Shown: piece by piece, positions 48,797 to 60,259 of the stretch
Position numbering within the stretch: position 1 is the stretch's first letter
Layout: the number at the start of each line of letters is the position of its first letter
Origin: DATCJA01 sp963734635
GTDB lineage: Bacteria > Acidobacteriota > Vicinamibacteria > Vicinamibacterales > UBA2999
Direction of reading: 5' to 3'
Length of the DNA: 64,000 nt
NCBI GenBank assembly: GCA_963734635.1
Contig: CAVTIA010000002.1
Coordinates: 372,001-436,000, forward strand
Translations under genes and position numbers: made by a program
The notes under the pieces: generated by a model
What the model saw: only the letters and a program-made list of their open reading frames with translations
Databases searched by the model: none
What the model was told of the DNA's origin: nothing

Positions 48797-51700
48797 TCAG
48801 AACGCGAACCGGAAGCCGAGCTGCAGCATGCGAGCCTGGTAGGCCAGGTTGCTGTTGAATGACGGCTGCCCGTAGCTCGCGCTGCTCTCCTGCGTCGTGT
48901 AGGAGCCGTAGTTCTCGTGGTTGAACAGGTTGAACACCTCGACGAACCCGGCAATCGAGCGGTTGCCACCGAGGCCGATCCGCTTCTGCACGCGCATGTC
49001 CACGCGGTGAATCGGATCGCCGACGAAGTCGTTGCGCGCGACGATCGTGCCGTCCGGACGCAGGCGCTGCTCGCTGACTGCCGTGCCGCCTACGTTGCGC
49101 AGGTCGCCGCCGTAGGTCGTCGTTCGCCGCGTGCCCGAGCCGAAGAAGTAGAGCCCGCTCACCTGGACGCCTGCGCCGACGTCCCAGATGCCGTTGAAGA
49201 CCGCACGATGGCGCTGATCAGCCGGCCGCCAGCGAATATTCGCCGCCGAGATCCTTCGCGACGTCGAATCCAAGCTCGCTCCGCGTCAGCTTGCCGTCGA
49301 CCATCGCGATGACCGGCGGCGGCGGCGTGCCGTCCCAGAAGCCGGCGAGCGTATACGTTCCCGACGCCTGCCACCGATTGCTGAACCGCTTCGTGAAGCT
49401 CGTCTCGAGGCCGTGATAGTTGGAGTATCCCTTCGAGGAAGCCGAAGTTGACGAGGCCCCACTCCGGGAACGGCCGCCGACTGATGTCGCGGAACGGATA
49501 GTTCACGCCGGTGGCCGGGTCGTAGCTCAGGTTGATGTTGTAGGTGTTCTCCTCGCCGCGACCGCCGGTGAACACGTAGTTCGCTTCGACCGCCATCGTC
49601 GCTGCCGAGCTGCCGCTGCACACCGATCGACGTCTGATGCGAGTACGAGCCCTTGCGCCACGGATGATTGATTTCGCTCGTCAGCTCCCGGCGGAGACAT
49701 CCGGGCCGGATACCGGTGACGTCGCACGCGGTCGCGAGCACCTCTTCGAACGTCGGCACCGGACCGTTGAACGGATTCGCGGCGAAATCAGCACGTCCGT
49801 CGTTGAGCCGCTCGGCCACGGCGCTCACGGTGTAGAGCGCCGACTGGTGCGCCTCGTCGGTGGAGACCTGCGTGATAGAACAGCCCGTAGCCTCCGCGCA
49901 GCACCGTGCGGTCGTCGAGGCTCAGCGCAAATCCCAGGCGCGGCGCGATGTTGTTCAGGTCGTGCGGCATGTTGCCGTCGAGCCACGGCAGCAGCACGAC
50001 ATTCTCCGAGTGGACGCCGAGCTGCACGTCGTAGCGGACGCCCAGGTTCAGCGTGAGCCGGGCGCGACCTTCCAGTCGTCCTGCAGCCAGCCGGCGAACA
50101 GATGCTGCGGCACTTCGTAGTGGAAGTTGGTGTTCGACACCGCTCGCCGCACGCGCACCGTGATCGGCGAGAGCGCGGCAAGGTTCCAGGTCGAGGCATC
50201 GTTCCACACCGGGAAGAGCTGCTCGATGTTGGCGGGAATCGGCCCGCCGTTGGCCTCGATGGCGCCCGTGCACTGCGCGCACCAGTCGATGATCGTCGGC
50301 TGCTTGATGTACTCGCCGCCGATCTTCACGTCGTGGCGTCCGCCCATCGCGAACGACGATGGCGAAGTCGTCGCGAATCGAGTAGTTGTTCTGCTACTGG
50401 TGCTGCCCCACCGCCGAGCCGACGCTGTAGCCGCGGAAGCTGATCGTCACCGAGCCGCCGCAGTCGACCGGCGCGTCGGGAAAGCAGCCGCCCATCCAGC
50501 GTGACGTGCGAGTCGCGCGTGTAGTCGTAGAGCGCGACGCCGCCCTTGATCTCGTTGACGGTGCTGTTGCCCAGCACCTGCGTGAAGCGTCGAGAAGACC
50601 TGATTGCTGTATCGCCGCTCGCGTCGCGCGGTCGACGGATGGCTGGTCGCGCCGCCGGTGCCGCCGAACGGCTGGTCGAAGTAGTACTTCTGGTACCGCG
50701 CGCGTAGAAGTGCGACTGCGGCGAGAACTGCAGCGTCGAGCCGCACCACCGCCTTGCGCTGACGGTTCATCGCCGCCTGGTCGATGTTGAAGCTCGGAAA
50801 CGGGCTCGAGAACGTCACCGTCCGCGGCTCACGCTCGATCTCGTAGTTGCCGAAGAAGTGAGCCCGGTCGCGGACGATCGGCCCGCCGAACGTGCCGCTC
50901 ACCTGCTGGTTCGAGTAGGGCACGCACGCGCTGCTGGATGAAGTCGGCGGCGTTGAAGCGGTCGTGCGGAAGAAGCCCGACAGCGTGCCGGAGAATGTGT
51001 TCGTCCCGGACTTGGTGATCGCGTTCGCCAGCATTCCGGCCGAGCGTCCCTGCGTGGCGTCGAAGCGATTGGTGACGAGCACGAACTCGGCGATCGCGTC
51101 CATGCCGTAGCTCGGCTGGTTCTGGTCGGTGCCGGGAATCAGGTGCGTGATCTGCTGCCCGTCGATGTTGATCTGCGAGTAGCCCTGGCGCGATCTGCGG
51201 GATGTTGCTCTCCTCGTTCTGGCGGCTGCCCGGCGCCAGAATCGCCAGATCCATCCAGTTCCGGCCGTTGATCGGCAGCTCCTGCATCTGCCGCGCGATC
51301 GATGTTGCCGCCGAGCGTCGACGTGGCCGTGTCGACGAGCGGCGCTTCGCCGGTCACGGTGACCGCTTCCTGAACCATCGGACGGCGCCATCTCGAGCTT
51401 CAGAGCCGCCGTCTGTCCCACGAGCAGCTCGACGCGTCGAACGAGCGTCGCAAAGCCTGACAGCTCCAGCGTGAGCTGATAGCGTCCGGCTCGCACGGGC
51501 AGCCGGAACTCTCCGCGCTCGTCGGTCACACCGAGAAACGTGTTGCCCGACGATTCGTGCAGCGCCGTAATGGTCACGCCGGGCATCACTCCTCCCGACG
51601 AATCGATCACTGCGCCGCTCAGTGTGGCTTCCTGTTGCGCGCGTGCGTCGCAAGGCGCAAGCGCGATCATGCAGACGAGTACTACGACGGTTCGTATCAT
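48797..51700 (-). CDS. TonB-dependent receptor with carboxypeptidase-regulatory domain (Oar-like), many frameshifts
   Basis: About 968 codons across ten or more indels. The signal peptide is MIRTVVVLVCMIALAPCDARA. A carboxypeptidase regulatory-like domain follows (EATLSGAVIDSSGGVMPGVT, GEFRLPVRAGRYQLTLELSG), then the plug (EAVTVTGEAPLVDTATSTLG, MQELPINGRNWMDLAILAPG, DAIAEFVLVTNRFDATQGRS) and a beta-barrel ending QARMLQLGFRFAF with terminal Phe, as usual for outer-membrane barrels. These giant receptors are numerous in Acidobacteria and take up unknown carbohydrates or peptides. Indel density is the highest in the window. Confidence 0.85.
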
Positions 51701-52129
51701 CGATGCGCTCTCCTCTTGCGACTTCGCGCAGAGCAAGGCATGGACCAGTCGAGATTGCACGCGATGAAAACGTATTTTTCCGCCTGAAATCGCGAAACAC
51801 CGTGAACGCGCGCGCCGATCGCACGAGAAACGCGCGCGCAATCGCCACATGTTTGTGTGATTGGGCACGCGTGGCGACAAGGATGTGGGGCGCAGTGGAC
51901 GGTCGGCGGTAGACAGCACGTAGGGCGCGGCTTTACCCCGCGCCGCGCGGGCCGTGAAGGGTGACGAAGGCACAATGCGGCAGTACTACGCAGGGCCCGG
52001 TTTTACGCCGCGCCAGGTGGGCCGTAAGCCCGCCCTACCTACTGCCTACTAATTTGTCTGCCGACGAACGGGCAGCGACAGGTTTGTGGGGGAGAGGAAT
52101 GGGCGCTAATGGCTCAATGCAAGCGGCGG
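51701..52129. other. 429-base intergenic region with REP-like hairpins
   Basis: No gene. It contains the TonB receptor promoter and, at 51917-52050, a set of GGCGCGG-type hairpins and CTACTGCCTACT words listed separately. Confidence 0.5.
51917..51946. repeat. REP-like palindrome, GGCGCGG family
   Basis: CACGTAGG precedes GGCGCGGC-TTTA-CCCCGCGCC (51924-51944). GTAG is again 5' of the stem, and on the other strand a TAAA loop is followed by CTACGTG. A degenerate second copy lies at 51986-52010 (TACGCAGGGCCCGGTTTTACG) and a short GGGC/GCCC hairpin with CTACC at 52018-52038. Confidence 0.7.
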
Positions 52130-52243
52130 AAAGTACGACAATTCCAACCAGCGCCGCCAGGCGCTCACGAGTCCCGGATAGTCATCGACGATGAGGACTC
52201 GCGGCCGGCTTTCCCGTGCGATTCCGTCGGGCCGCGTTGTCAT
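52130..52243 (-). pseudogene. Truncated response-regulator receiver relic
   Basis: From ATG 52243 the frame reads MTTRPDGIARESRPRVLIVD, then DYPGLVSAWRRWLELS. VLIVDD is the first strand and acidic pair of a receiver domain. After about 35 residues the similarity ends and the phosphorylation site and remainder are absent. It is a 5' fragment next to the repeat-rich region. Confidence 0.6.
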
Positions 52244-52452
52244 TAGGCGAAGCGTCTCCGCAAGAAGCGGTAGTTTCCGTAGCTGTCGACCCTCACGCAA
52301 CAAAAATCTTCTACTGTGGCACGGACATGGACTTTTGGCGTAAGGGGCAGCGATGGCGAGGGCTGATATGATCAATTGTCTCCCTCGCACGTACGGGTCT
52401 GCAGTACTCCCGCCGCAACGCCGCGCCATAGGTCTCGTGGTCGCTTGGGTTT

Positions 52453-55400
52453 ATGACTGGCTTTCACCCACTCGTTTCGGAATGGTTCAGCCAAACGCTT
52501 GGCGAGCCGACGCCCGCGCAGCGTCTCGGGTGGGAGGCTATTCGCGCAGGCCGGCACACGCTCGTCGCGGCGCCGACCGGGTCCGGAAAAACACTGGCCG
52601 CGTTCCTCACAGCGATTGACGATCTCGTCCGTGAAGGTGCGTTCGGCCCCACTGCCAGACGAAGTCCGCGTCGTCTATGTCTCACCGCTGAAGGCACTTA
52701 GCGCCGACATCCACAAGAATCTCGCAGAGCCGCGTCGGGGCATTCGTCAACTCGCCGAAGCGCAGGGCATCGAAGCTGCTCGCATCACGGCGGCAGTCCG
52801 TACGGGCGATACGACGCAGACCGAACGCGCCGCCATTCTCAAGCGACCACCGCACATCCTCGTCACCACCCCCGAGTCCTTATACCTGCTCCTTACGGCT
52901 GAGCGGAGCCGTGACCTGCTCCGCACTGTCCGGACAGTCATCATCGACGAAATCCACGCGGTCATCGGCACGCGGCGGGGAGCGCATCTGGCGCTGTCGC
53001 TGGAACGGCTGCAGGAGCTCGCCGAGCGGCCGCTGCAGCGGATCGGGCTTTCCGCGACCCAGCGACCGGTCGAAACAGTTGCACGGTTTCTGGTGGGGGC
53101 CGATGCCGCGCGCGGCGAGTGCGCCATCGTCGACGAAGGTCACCGCCGGGCTATCGACCTCGAGCTCGAAATACCTCGATCGCCGCTCAGCGCGGTCATG
53201 GCCCACGAAGTGTGGGAGGAGTACTACGACCGTCTCGCGGAGCTGATCGGCTCGCATCGGACGACGCTCGTCTTCGTCAATACGCGACGGATGGCCGAGC
53301 GAGTCGCCAGACACCTCAGCGAGCGCCTCGGCGAGGAGCAGGTCACCGCACATCACGGAAGCCTGTCCAAGGAAACGCGCATCGACGCGGAGCATCGCCT
53401 CAAGAGCGGCACGCTCAAAGCACTGGTCGCCACGGCATCGCTGGAGCTCGGCATCGATATTGGTCACGTCGATCTGGTCTGCCAGATCGGCTCGCCCAAC
53501 CGCATCGCGACCCTGCTGCAGCGGGTTGGTCGATCGGGTCACACCATTTCTGGCACGCCCAAGGGTCGCCTGCTGCCCGTGTCGCGCGACGACCTCGTGG
53601 AATGTGCCGCGCTGCTCCGATCGGTCCGCCGTGGTGAGCTCGACGCCATCGTCATGCACGACGCGCCGCTCGATGTGCTCGCGCAACAGATCACGGCGGA
53701 AGTCGCCTGCCGGCCATGTGCCGAAGACGAGCTGTTCGATCTCGTCCGCCGTGCATGGTCGTATCGGGCGCTCGAACGCAGCCAATTCGATGCCGTAGTG
53801 ACGATGCTGGCCGAGGGGTTCGCCACGCGGCGCGGCCGCCGTGCCGCGCTTGTCCACCGGGACGAGGTACATCGCGTGCTTCACGCGCGACGTGGGTCGC
53901 GGATGGTGGCCATCACGTCGGGAGGGGCGATTCCCGAAGTTGCGGACTATCGCGTCGTGGCTGAACCCGAGGAAACGTTCGTCGGCACGCTCAACGAGGA
54001 TTTCGCCATCGAGAGCCTCGCGGGCGATATCTTCCAGCTGGGTAACGCCTCGTGGCAGATCATCCGTGTCACTGCCGGAACGGTCCGCGTCGTGGATGCG
54101 CACGGCGCACCGCCGACGATCCCGTTCTGGCTGGGCGAGGCACCGGCACGCAGCGACGAGCTTTCGCGTGCGGTCAGCGATTTGCGGGCTGACGTCGAAG
54201 AGCGCATCGCGACACGATCACCGGTCACAGAATCCATTGTCGACTGGCTGGTCTCCGACATCGGGCTCTCGCAGGGCGCCGCGCTGCAGCTGTTCGAATA
54301 CTTCGCCGCCGGGCGCTCTGCGCTCGGCGTGATTCCGACGCAACGGACACTCGTGCTCGAACGGTTCTTCGACGAATCGGGCGGCATGCAGCTCGTCGTG
54401 CACGCGCCGTTCGGCAGCCGGATCAACAAGGCCTGGGCGTTCGCACTTCGTAAGCGTTTCTGCCGCCAGTTCAACTTCGAGCTGCAGTCCGTGGCAACCG
54501 AGGACGCGCTGCTGCTCTCGCTGGGACCTCAACACTCGTTTCCGCTCGCCGACGTCTTCCGGTACGTGCACCCCACAACCCTGCGCGACACGTTGATTCA
54601 GGCGGTCCTCGATGCGCCGCTCTTCGCCACCAGGTGGCGGTGGAACGCGACCGTCTCGCTGGCCGTCCCGCGCAGCCGCGGCGGTTCGAAGGTGCCTCCT
54701 CCACTGCAGCGCATGCAGGCGGACGACCTCCTGGCCGCTGCATTTCCCGATGCGGCCGCTTGTCTCGACAACATCCCCGGCGACCGGGAGATCCCCGATC
54801 ACCCGCTCGTCAACCAGTCGCTGCGTGACTGCCTCGAAGAGGCCATGGATAGCGACGGCCTGGCGAAAGTGTTGACCGCCATTCATGCGGGCGAGCTTCA
54901 GCTCGTCTCGCGCGACACGCCCGAGCCGTCCGCGTTCGCCGACGAAGTGCTGAACGCGGCGCCGTACGCGTTCGTGGACGATGCTCCGCTCGAAGAACGG
55001 CGAACGCATGCCGTGCAGTCGCGCCGGCCCGTCAACCTCGACGCTGATGAGACCGGCCTGCTCGACGCGGCCGCTATCGAACGAGTCGTCGACGAGGTGC
55101 GCCCCGATCCACGGGACGTCGAGGAGCTGCACGACTTGCTCGTCACCACCGGCTTCCTTGCTGAGCACGAAGCCGACGCGGCCATGGCGCGAACGCTGAT
55201 CGACCGTGATCGAGCCACTCGCATCATCGTCGACACCCATCCGCCGGAGATCTTGCCACCCGTAGAGCGCACGCTTCAGCGTGCGCTGTGGGTTGCCGCG
55301 GAGCGGCTTCCGGAGATTCTGGCAGTGCAGCCGAACGCGACTATGGATCCTCCGATCGCAGCGCCTGCATCGCGCAGCGCTCGAACGTGGACCCGGGAAG

Positions 55401-56746
55401 AGGCTCTCGTATCCCTGTTTCGAGGCCGAATGGCGATTGGTGGTCCCGTAAGCGCTTCGACGTTAGCCGAATCGCTGGGTGTATCGACCGCCGACGCGGA
55501 CGCCGCGCTGCTCGCCCTGGAGTCGGACGGCGCGGTGCTACGTGGCGTGTTCACCCCCGGGGCCCGCACGGTCGAATGGTGCGATCGCGTGCTGCTGGCC
55601 CGCATTCACCGGTACACGCTCAACCGCCTGCGCGCCGAAATCTCGCCAGTCACGCCCGCCGAGTTCATGCGGTTTCTCTTCGCGTGGCAGCACGTGGACC
55701 CCTCGACCGCGCTGATGGGACCCGATGGCCTCAGGGCCGTCGTGGGGCAGCTCGACGGCATCGAGGTGCCGGCGCGCGCATGGGAGCGTGAAGTGCTGCC
55801 GGCGAGAGTCGAACGGTACGAGCCGGCGCTCCTCGACATGCTGTGCCTGACAGGCGAGGTGAGCTGGGCGCGGCTGTCCACAGGGCCCACCCAGGTCGTG
55901 GGCGCGACGCCGATTGCCCTGTACCTTCGGGAGCATGCGGAAGCATGGCTGACCCTGCGACAGGATGCCGCGAGACAGGCCGAAGCTGTTCCCCTCGGCA
56001 GCAGCTCGGAGCCCGTCCTCGATCGCCTGCGCTCCCATGGCGCGTCGTTCGTACACGATCTCGCGTCTGCGTGCGGCATGACGGTGGACGACGTCCATCG
56101 CGCGCTTGGCGAGTTGGTGGCGGGCGGGTATGTCAGTTCGGATGGCGCCGCCGGGCTTCGAAGAGTCATCGGGGCAACGCCGTGGAGCGCCGGGGCACAC
56201 CGAGCCGGCCCCGACGGGCGCTGGTTCGCACTGCGCGAATCTGGTGAAGTGCCGCGCGACGTTGCAGTGGAAACGCTGGCCTGGACTCTGCTGCACCGTT
56301 ATGGCGTCGTCTTTCGGCGCGTGCTGGCGCGGGAGGCGCCAGGCGTGCCGTGGCGCGAGCTCGTGTCGGTTTACCGAAGGCTCGAGGCTCGCGGCGAGAT
56401 TCGCGGCGGCCGGTTCGTGTCGGGCATGGCCGGCGAACAGTTTGCGCTCGCCGACGCCGTCGAGCGGTTGCGAGAGATGCGGCGGTCGGGGAACGACAAC
56501 CGTCTCATCACGATCAGCGCAGCCGATCCGTTGAACTTCACCGGCATCATTACGCCAGGCGACCGCATCCGTACGGCACAGGGCAACCGAATCGTCTATC
56601 GCAACGGTGTCCCGATTGCCGCGATGGAGGGGGACGTACTGAAGCGCCTGGCTGAAGTCGACCCGGCAGTGGCGGCGGAAGCGGCGGCCGCCGCCGCTGG
56701 CAGGCGCGTGCCCGTCTTCAGCGGGTACGTGGGAAGGCTTGGCTAG
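52453..56746 (+). CDS. lhr: Lhr-like DEAD/DEAH-box helicase, one frameshift
   Basis: About 1,430 residues. Helicase motifs are Q-motif FSQTLGEPTPAQRLGW, motif I APTGSGKTLAAF, motif Ib TTPESLYLLLT, motif II IIDEIHAVIG, motif III GLSATQRP, motif V ATASLELGIDIGHVDLV and motif VI LLQRVGRSGH. A long C-terminus follows with winged-helix and Lhr-core/Lhr-CTD-like regions (FGSRINKAWAFALRKRFC). An indel near 52635 separates the first 60 residues from APLPDEVRVVYVSPLKAL. Lhr is an ATP-dependent 3'-5' helicase in DNA repair. The gene stands alone with no recognised nuclease or glycosylase partner beside it. Confidence 0.93.
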
Positions 56747-56770
56747 CGTTCCCACAGCTGTGCTTGCCGG

Positions 56771-56798
56771 AGTTCGGCTAAAGCCGGACACTACGTAC
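56771..56798. repeat. REP-like palindrome, GTCCGGC family
   Basis: GTTCGGC-TAAA-GCCGGAC (56772-56789) then ACTACGTAC, the full-length tail. It lies 25 bases after the Lhr stop and before the DUF3014 gene. Confidence 0.85.
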
Positions 56799-56827
56799 AT
56801 TCGTGCGCTTTTGTGCGGGAGGCTCGC

Positions 56828-57664
56828 ATGTTTGATGAAGTCTCGGACTATGAGCTGCAGAAAGACGACCGGCCGCCGGCTCTCGAGTCGCGCTCGCCGC
56901 TACCGTGGATCCTCGCCTCCCTGTTGATTGCAGCGGCCGGCGCTACGTGGTTCTACTTCTTCAGCGGCCGCGATTCGCAACAGCAGAGCTCGGCTACCGA
57001 GGCTGCGACGGCGGCAGCGCCTGCCACACGACCGCTGGGCGCGCCTGCAGACTCCATCCTCCTCCCGCCCCTCGACGAAACCGACGCGCTCGTACGGCAA
57101 CTCGTGGCTGCGCTCTCGTCGCACCCAACGGTCGCAGCATGGCTGGCGACCGACAATCTGCTGCGTAGTTTCACGGTGGCGGTCGACAACATTGCCGACG
57201 GAGTGACGCCAGCTCGACGGCTCAATGCCCTTCGGCCTGCGGGCGCCTTTCGCGTGATCGACGGAGACGACGATCTGTCGATCGACCCCCGCAGCTATGA
57301 GCGCTACGCGCCGCTTGCGGGCGCCGTCGATTCACTGGATCCGGAGGGTACGGCGCGTCTCTACTCGACGCTGAAACCGAGGATCGAGGATGCGTATGCC
57401 GAGCTTGGACGCGACCGGTCGTTCGACGTCGCACTCGAGCGAGCATTCGTGGCGATGCTCCAAACACCAGCGCTCGACGGCGAAGTCCGGCTCGTTCCGA
57501 CCGGTGCGGTGTTGTACGCGTTCGAGAACCCGCGAGTCGAAGGATTGACGGCGGCACAGAAGCAACTGGCGCGGATGGGACCGCGCAATGTCCGCGTCGT
57601 TCAGGGCAAGCTCCGGCAGATTGCGGTGGCGCTCGGCATCCCGGCGGAGCGACTGCCGCGGTAA
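56828..57664 (+). CDS. DUF3014 domain protein
   Basis: The 278-residue protein starts at ATG 56828, preceded by GGGAGG. It has a short acidic cytoplasmic leader, one helix (LPWILASLLIAAAGATWFYFF) and a DUF3014 domain: LPPLDETDALVRQLVAALSS, NLLRSFTVAVDNIADG, FRVIDGDDDLSIDPRSYERY and RNVRVVQGKLRQIAVALG. The family is envelope-anchored with unknown function. Confidence 0.88.
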   Translation: MFDEVSDYELQKDDRPPALESRSPLPWILASLLIAAAGATWFYFFSGRDSQQQSSATEAATAAAPATRPLGAPADSILLPPLDETDALVRQLVAALSSHPTVAAWLATDNLLRSFTVAVDNIADGVTPARRLNALRPAGAFRVIDGDDDLSIDPRSYERYAPLAGAVDSLDPEGTARLYSTLKPRIEDAYAELGRDRSFDVALERAFVAMLQTPALDGEVRLVPTGAVLYAFENPRVEGLTAAQKQLARMGPRNVRVVQGKLRQIAVALGIPAERLPR

Positions 57665-57835
57665 TCGAAGATTGAAGATCTGTCGATTGATGACTGTTGA
57701 TGATTGTCGATTGGTGATTGCTTGAACGGATTGTGAGAGTCGAGTTACCAATCGAAAATCAATTCGTCATTCGACCTTCATCAATCGACAACATTCTTCA
57801 ATCGATAGATCTGCAATCTTCAATAGATCGATTGT
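57665..57835. repeat. AT-rich word-repeat island, long inverted arms
   Basis: The left arm (57665-57725) consists of ATTGAAGAT/TGTCGATTGATGA-type words; the right arm (57749-57835) is its imperfect complement (CAATCGACAACATTCTTCAATCG). The island lies between convergent genes and includes the last codons of the next gene (SIY, stop). It is strikingly AT-rich against the window. Confidence 0.7.
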
Positions 57836-58470
57836 CTCGTCCTGTCGATCCAGGTGCCCCATGTGGGGAAGATCCACATGGCCAGCCCGACCCACGCGAT
57901 GGCACGCATGCTCGGTGGCGGCGGCGACCAGGGGCTGCTGATCCAGATAGCGGTCGTGAGCGCGATGAGCGACCACATCGACCACTTCCCCGCCGACCGC
58001 CGCGGGCGCGTGCTGCGCACGTATGCGGCGATGGCAGCGACGAACAGGGCGCCCTCGACCGCCAGCGTACCGGGAATCGAATTCCACAACCCGAGGCCGA
58101 CCTGAGGACCTCCCGGCCATAGTGGGAGGTCGGGCGCGTGGGTCACGAAATCGAGCAGCCAATGGCTGACGATGGCCAGTCCGATCAGGAATCCTGCGGC
58201 GGCGCGCTTGAGCACAACGACGGAGAAGCGGCCGGCGACAACGCCCCACACGATCGCCATGCTGAGACTGTGGCTCCACGGGTAGTAATCGAAGGCGAGT
58301 GGCGTAAACGCGGTGTGACCCGGATCGATTCGCACCCGTTCGATTCCTGCAAGCAGCAAAACTGGCCAGATGAGATCGAGGCCGAATGCGGCGGCGATCA
58401 GCGCCGCAAGGGGCGTACGTGGCGAGGCGCGTTTGGCGCCAAGGGCAACGGCAAGGTGGCCAACGAACAC
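57820..58470 (-). CDS. Membrane protein, DUF457/YdjM-like
   Basis: The 216-residue membrane protein has several helices (AALIAAAFGLDLIWPVLLLA, SLSMAIVWGVVAGRFSVVVL, AAGFLIGLAIVSHWLLDFVT). Conserved His/Asp positions are FVGHLAVALG, YYPWSHSLSM and SHWLLDFVTHAPD, as in the inner-membrane DUF457 family often called metal-dependent hydrolases. Enzymatic activity is not established. The last codons lie in the word-repeat island. Confidence 0.75.
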   Translation of the reverse strand: MFVGHLAVALGAKRASPRTPLAALIAAAFGLDLIWPVLLLAGIERVRIDPGHTAFTPLAFDYYPWSHSLSMAIVWGVVAGRFSVVVLKRAAAGFLIGLAIVSHWLLDFVTHAPDLPLWPGGPQVGLGLWNSIPGTLAVEGALFVAAIAAYVRSTRPRRSAGKWSMWSLIALTTAIWISSPWSPPPPSMRAIAWVGLAMWIFPTWGTWIDRTRQSIY

Positions 58471-58497
58471 GGCGCCCCTATTCTGTCCGAATCACCC

Positions 58498-58503
58498 TAC
58501 AAT
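58498..58503 (+). promoter_or_regulatory. Possible -10 element (TACAAT)
   Basis: TACAAT lies 20 bases before the ATG at 58524, at the start of the 53-base divergent gap; GGGAG precedes the ATG. No clear -35 was identified. Confidence 0.35.
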
Positions 58504-58523
58504 GCGGCGTTCCGGGAGACGAC

Positions 58524-59111
<588 letters not shown>

Positions 59112-59118
59112 GATTGCA

Positions 59119-59844
59119 TTACCGCCGGCCGTCGTACCACTGGTAGCACTCCCGCGCACTTCTCAGTGTTCGGCCGCGCTGCACGATTGTCTTGAGCATG
59201 AACGTCAGCGCCTCGCGCGGCGTGTACAAGCGCGCCTTACGACCGCTCGTCAGGATGGGGTGATGCCGCAGAATGACGATCGTCCGACCGCGCGGGCGTG
59301 CCAGGCGCTTGAGGCGCCGCGACAGGTCGATTTCTTCGGCTGCGTACAGGTCCAGGCTGAATCCGCCAAGCTCGCGAAACACTGCTGCCTCGCAGAAGAT
59401 GAACGAACCGGCCATCCATCGCATGGTGCGGCTGATCGCGTTCCAGACCGCAACGATAACGGTGGCTGCGAAGGGCGAGAAATCGAGTCGAACCGTGCTG
59501 CCGCCAGCGACGCACCGGCCCGCCCCAATCGTGCGCGCCACGTCGGCGAACAGCTCTCGACTTGGAAGCGAATCGGCATCCACGAAAACCAGCCAATCGC
59601 CCGTCGCCTTCGCGGCGCCGGCGTTTCGAGCGCGTGCGATCTGATTGACCGGCTCGAACACGATGATCGCACCTGCTTCCGCTGCAATCTGCGCCGTTCG
59701 GTCGGTCGAGTTGTTGTCGCAGACGATCAGCTCCGACGACCAGCCGACCTCATCGAAGGCTGTCATCGCATGCCGGACCGCTGTTAACGTGGCTCGGAGG
59801 ACGCGGTCTTCGTTGAAGGCGGGGATGATGACGGATACTTTCAT
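59119..59844 (-). CDS. Family 2 glycosyltransferase
   Basis: The 241-residue enzyme has the GT-A fold start VSVIIPAFNEDRVLRATL, VCDNNSTDRTAQIA and the metal-binding DxD in WLVFVDADSLPS. GGSTVRLDF and YAAEEIDLSRRLKRLARP match acceptor-side motifs of GT2 enzymes. No membrane anchor is seen; it is cytoplasmic or peripheral. It transfers a sugar from a nucleotide-sugar donor, acceptor unknown. It begins 19 bases after the holin-like gene. Confidence 0.9.
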   Translation of the reverse strand: MKVSVIIPAFNEDRVLRATLTAVRHAMTAFDEVGWSSELIVCDNNSTDRTAQIAAEAGAIIVFEPVNQIARARNAGAAKATGDWLVFVDADSLPSRELFADVARTIGAGRCVAGGSTVRLDFSPFAATVIVAVWNAISRTMRWMAGSFIFCEAAVFRELGGFSLDLYAAEEIDLSRRLKRLARPRGRTIVILRHHPILTSGRKARLYTPREALTFMLKTIVQRGRTLRSARECYQWYDGRR

Positions 59845-59863
59845 GAGCCATGCATTGACGCTC

Positions 59864-60247
59864 TTAATCTTCGATGCGGCGCTGCTCTCGTCTGTTCGCG
59901 CCCACGAACAACGAAAGCATGAAGCTGACCACGCTCACCACAAGAGCGCCGAGAAATGCCGCGCCGAAGCCGTCGACGTGGAAGCCGAGACCCAGCCACT
60001 CTGAAACGACACCGGTCAGCCACAGCATCAGCGCATTCAACACGAACGTGAACAGGCCGAGCGTCACGATCAGGAGCGGCAGCGTCATGAACCAGAGCAG
60101 AGGACGCACCGACACGTTGAGCACGCCGAAGATCAATGCGACGACCAGGAGCGTCCACCAATCGCCGTCAAACGAGATCCCGGGTGTAATCCGGGTCCCC
60201 GCCCACAGCGCGGCGGCGTTGATCAGCAATCGCCACATTATCAGCAT
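59864..60247 (-). CDS. Phage_holin_4-type (YvlD-like) membrane protein
   Basis: The 127-residue, four-helix membrane protein carries the family hallmarks WWTLLVVALIFGVLNVSVRP and LTLPLLIVTLGLF-type text (MTLPLLIVTLGLFTFVLNAL). Despite the Pfam name these are chromosomal proteins of unknown role; no phage genes are nearby. It is the middle gene of the SDR-holin-GT2 operon. Confidence 0.88.
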   Translation of the reverse strand: MLIMWRLLINAAALWAGTRITPGISFDGDWWTLLVVALIFGVLNVSVRPLLWFMTLPLLIVTLGLFTFVLNALMLWLTGVVSEWLGLGFHVDGFGAAFLGALVVSVVSFMLSLFVGANRREQRRIED

Positions 60248-60259
60248 CGAAATGCGATC

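Noticed and set aside
52880..56800. Large minus-strand open frames opposite lhr
   Set aside because: They lie wholly under the Lhr helicase, have no recognisable motif and no ribosome binding sites.
59864..60247. Holin-family name as a sign of prophage
   Set aside because: The YvlD-like family is chromosomal and no phage gene lies nearby.
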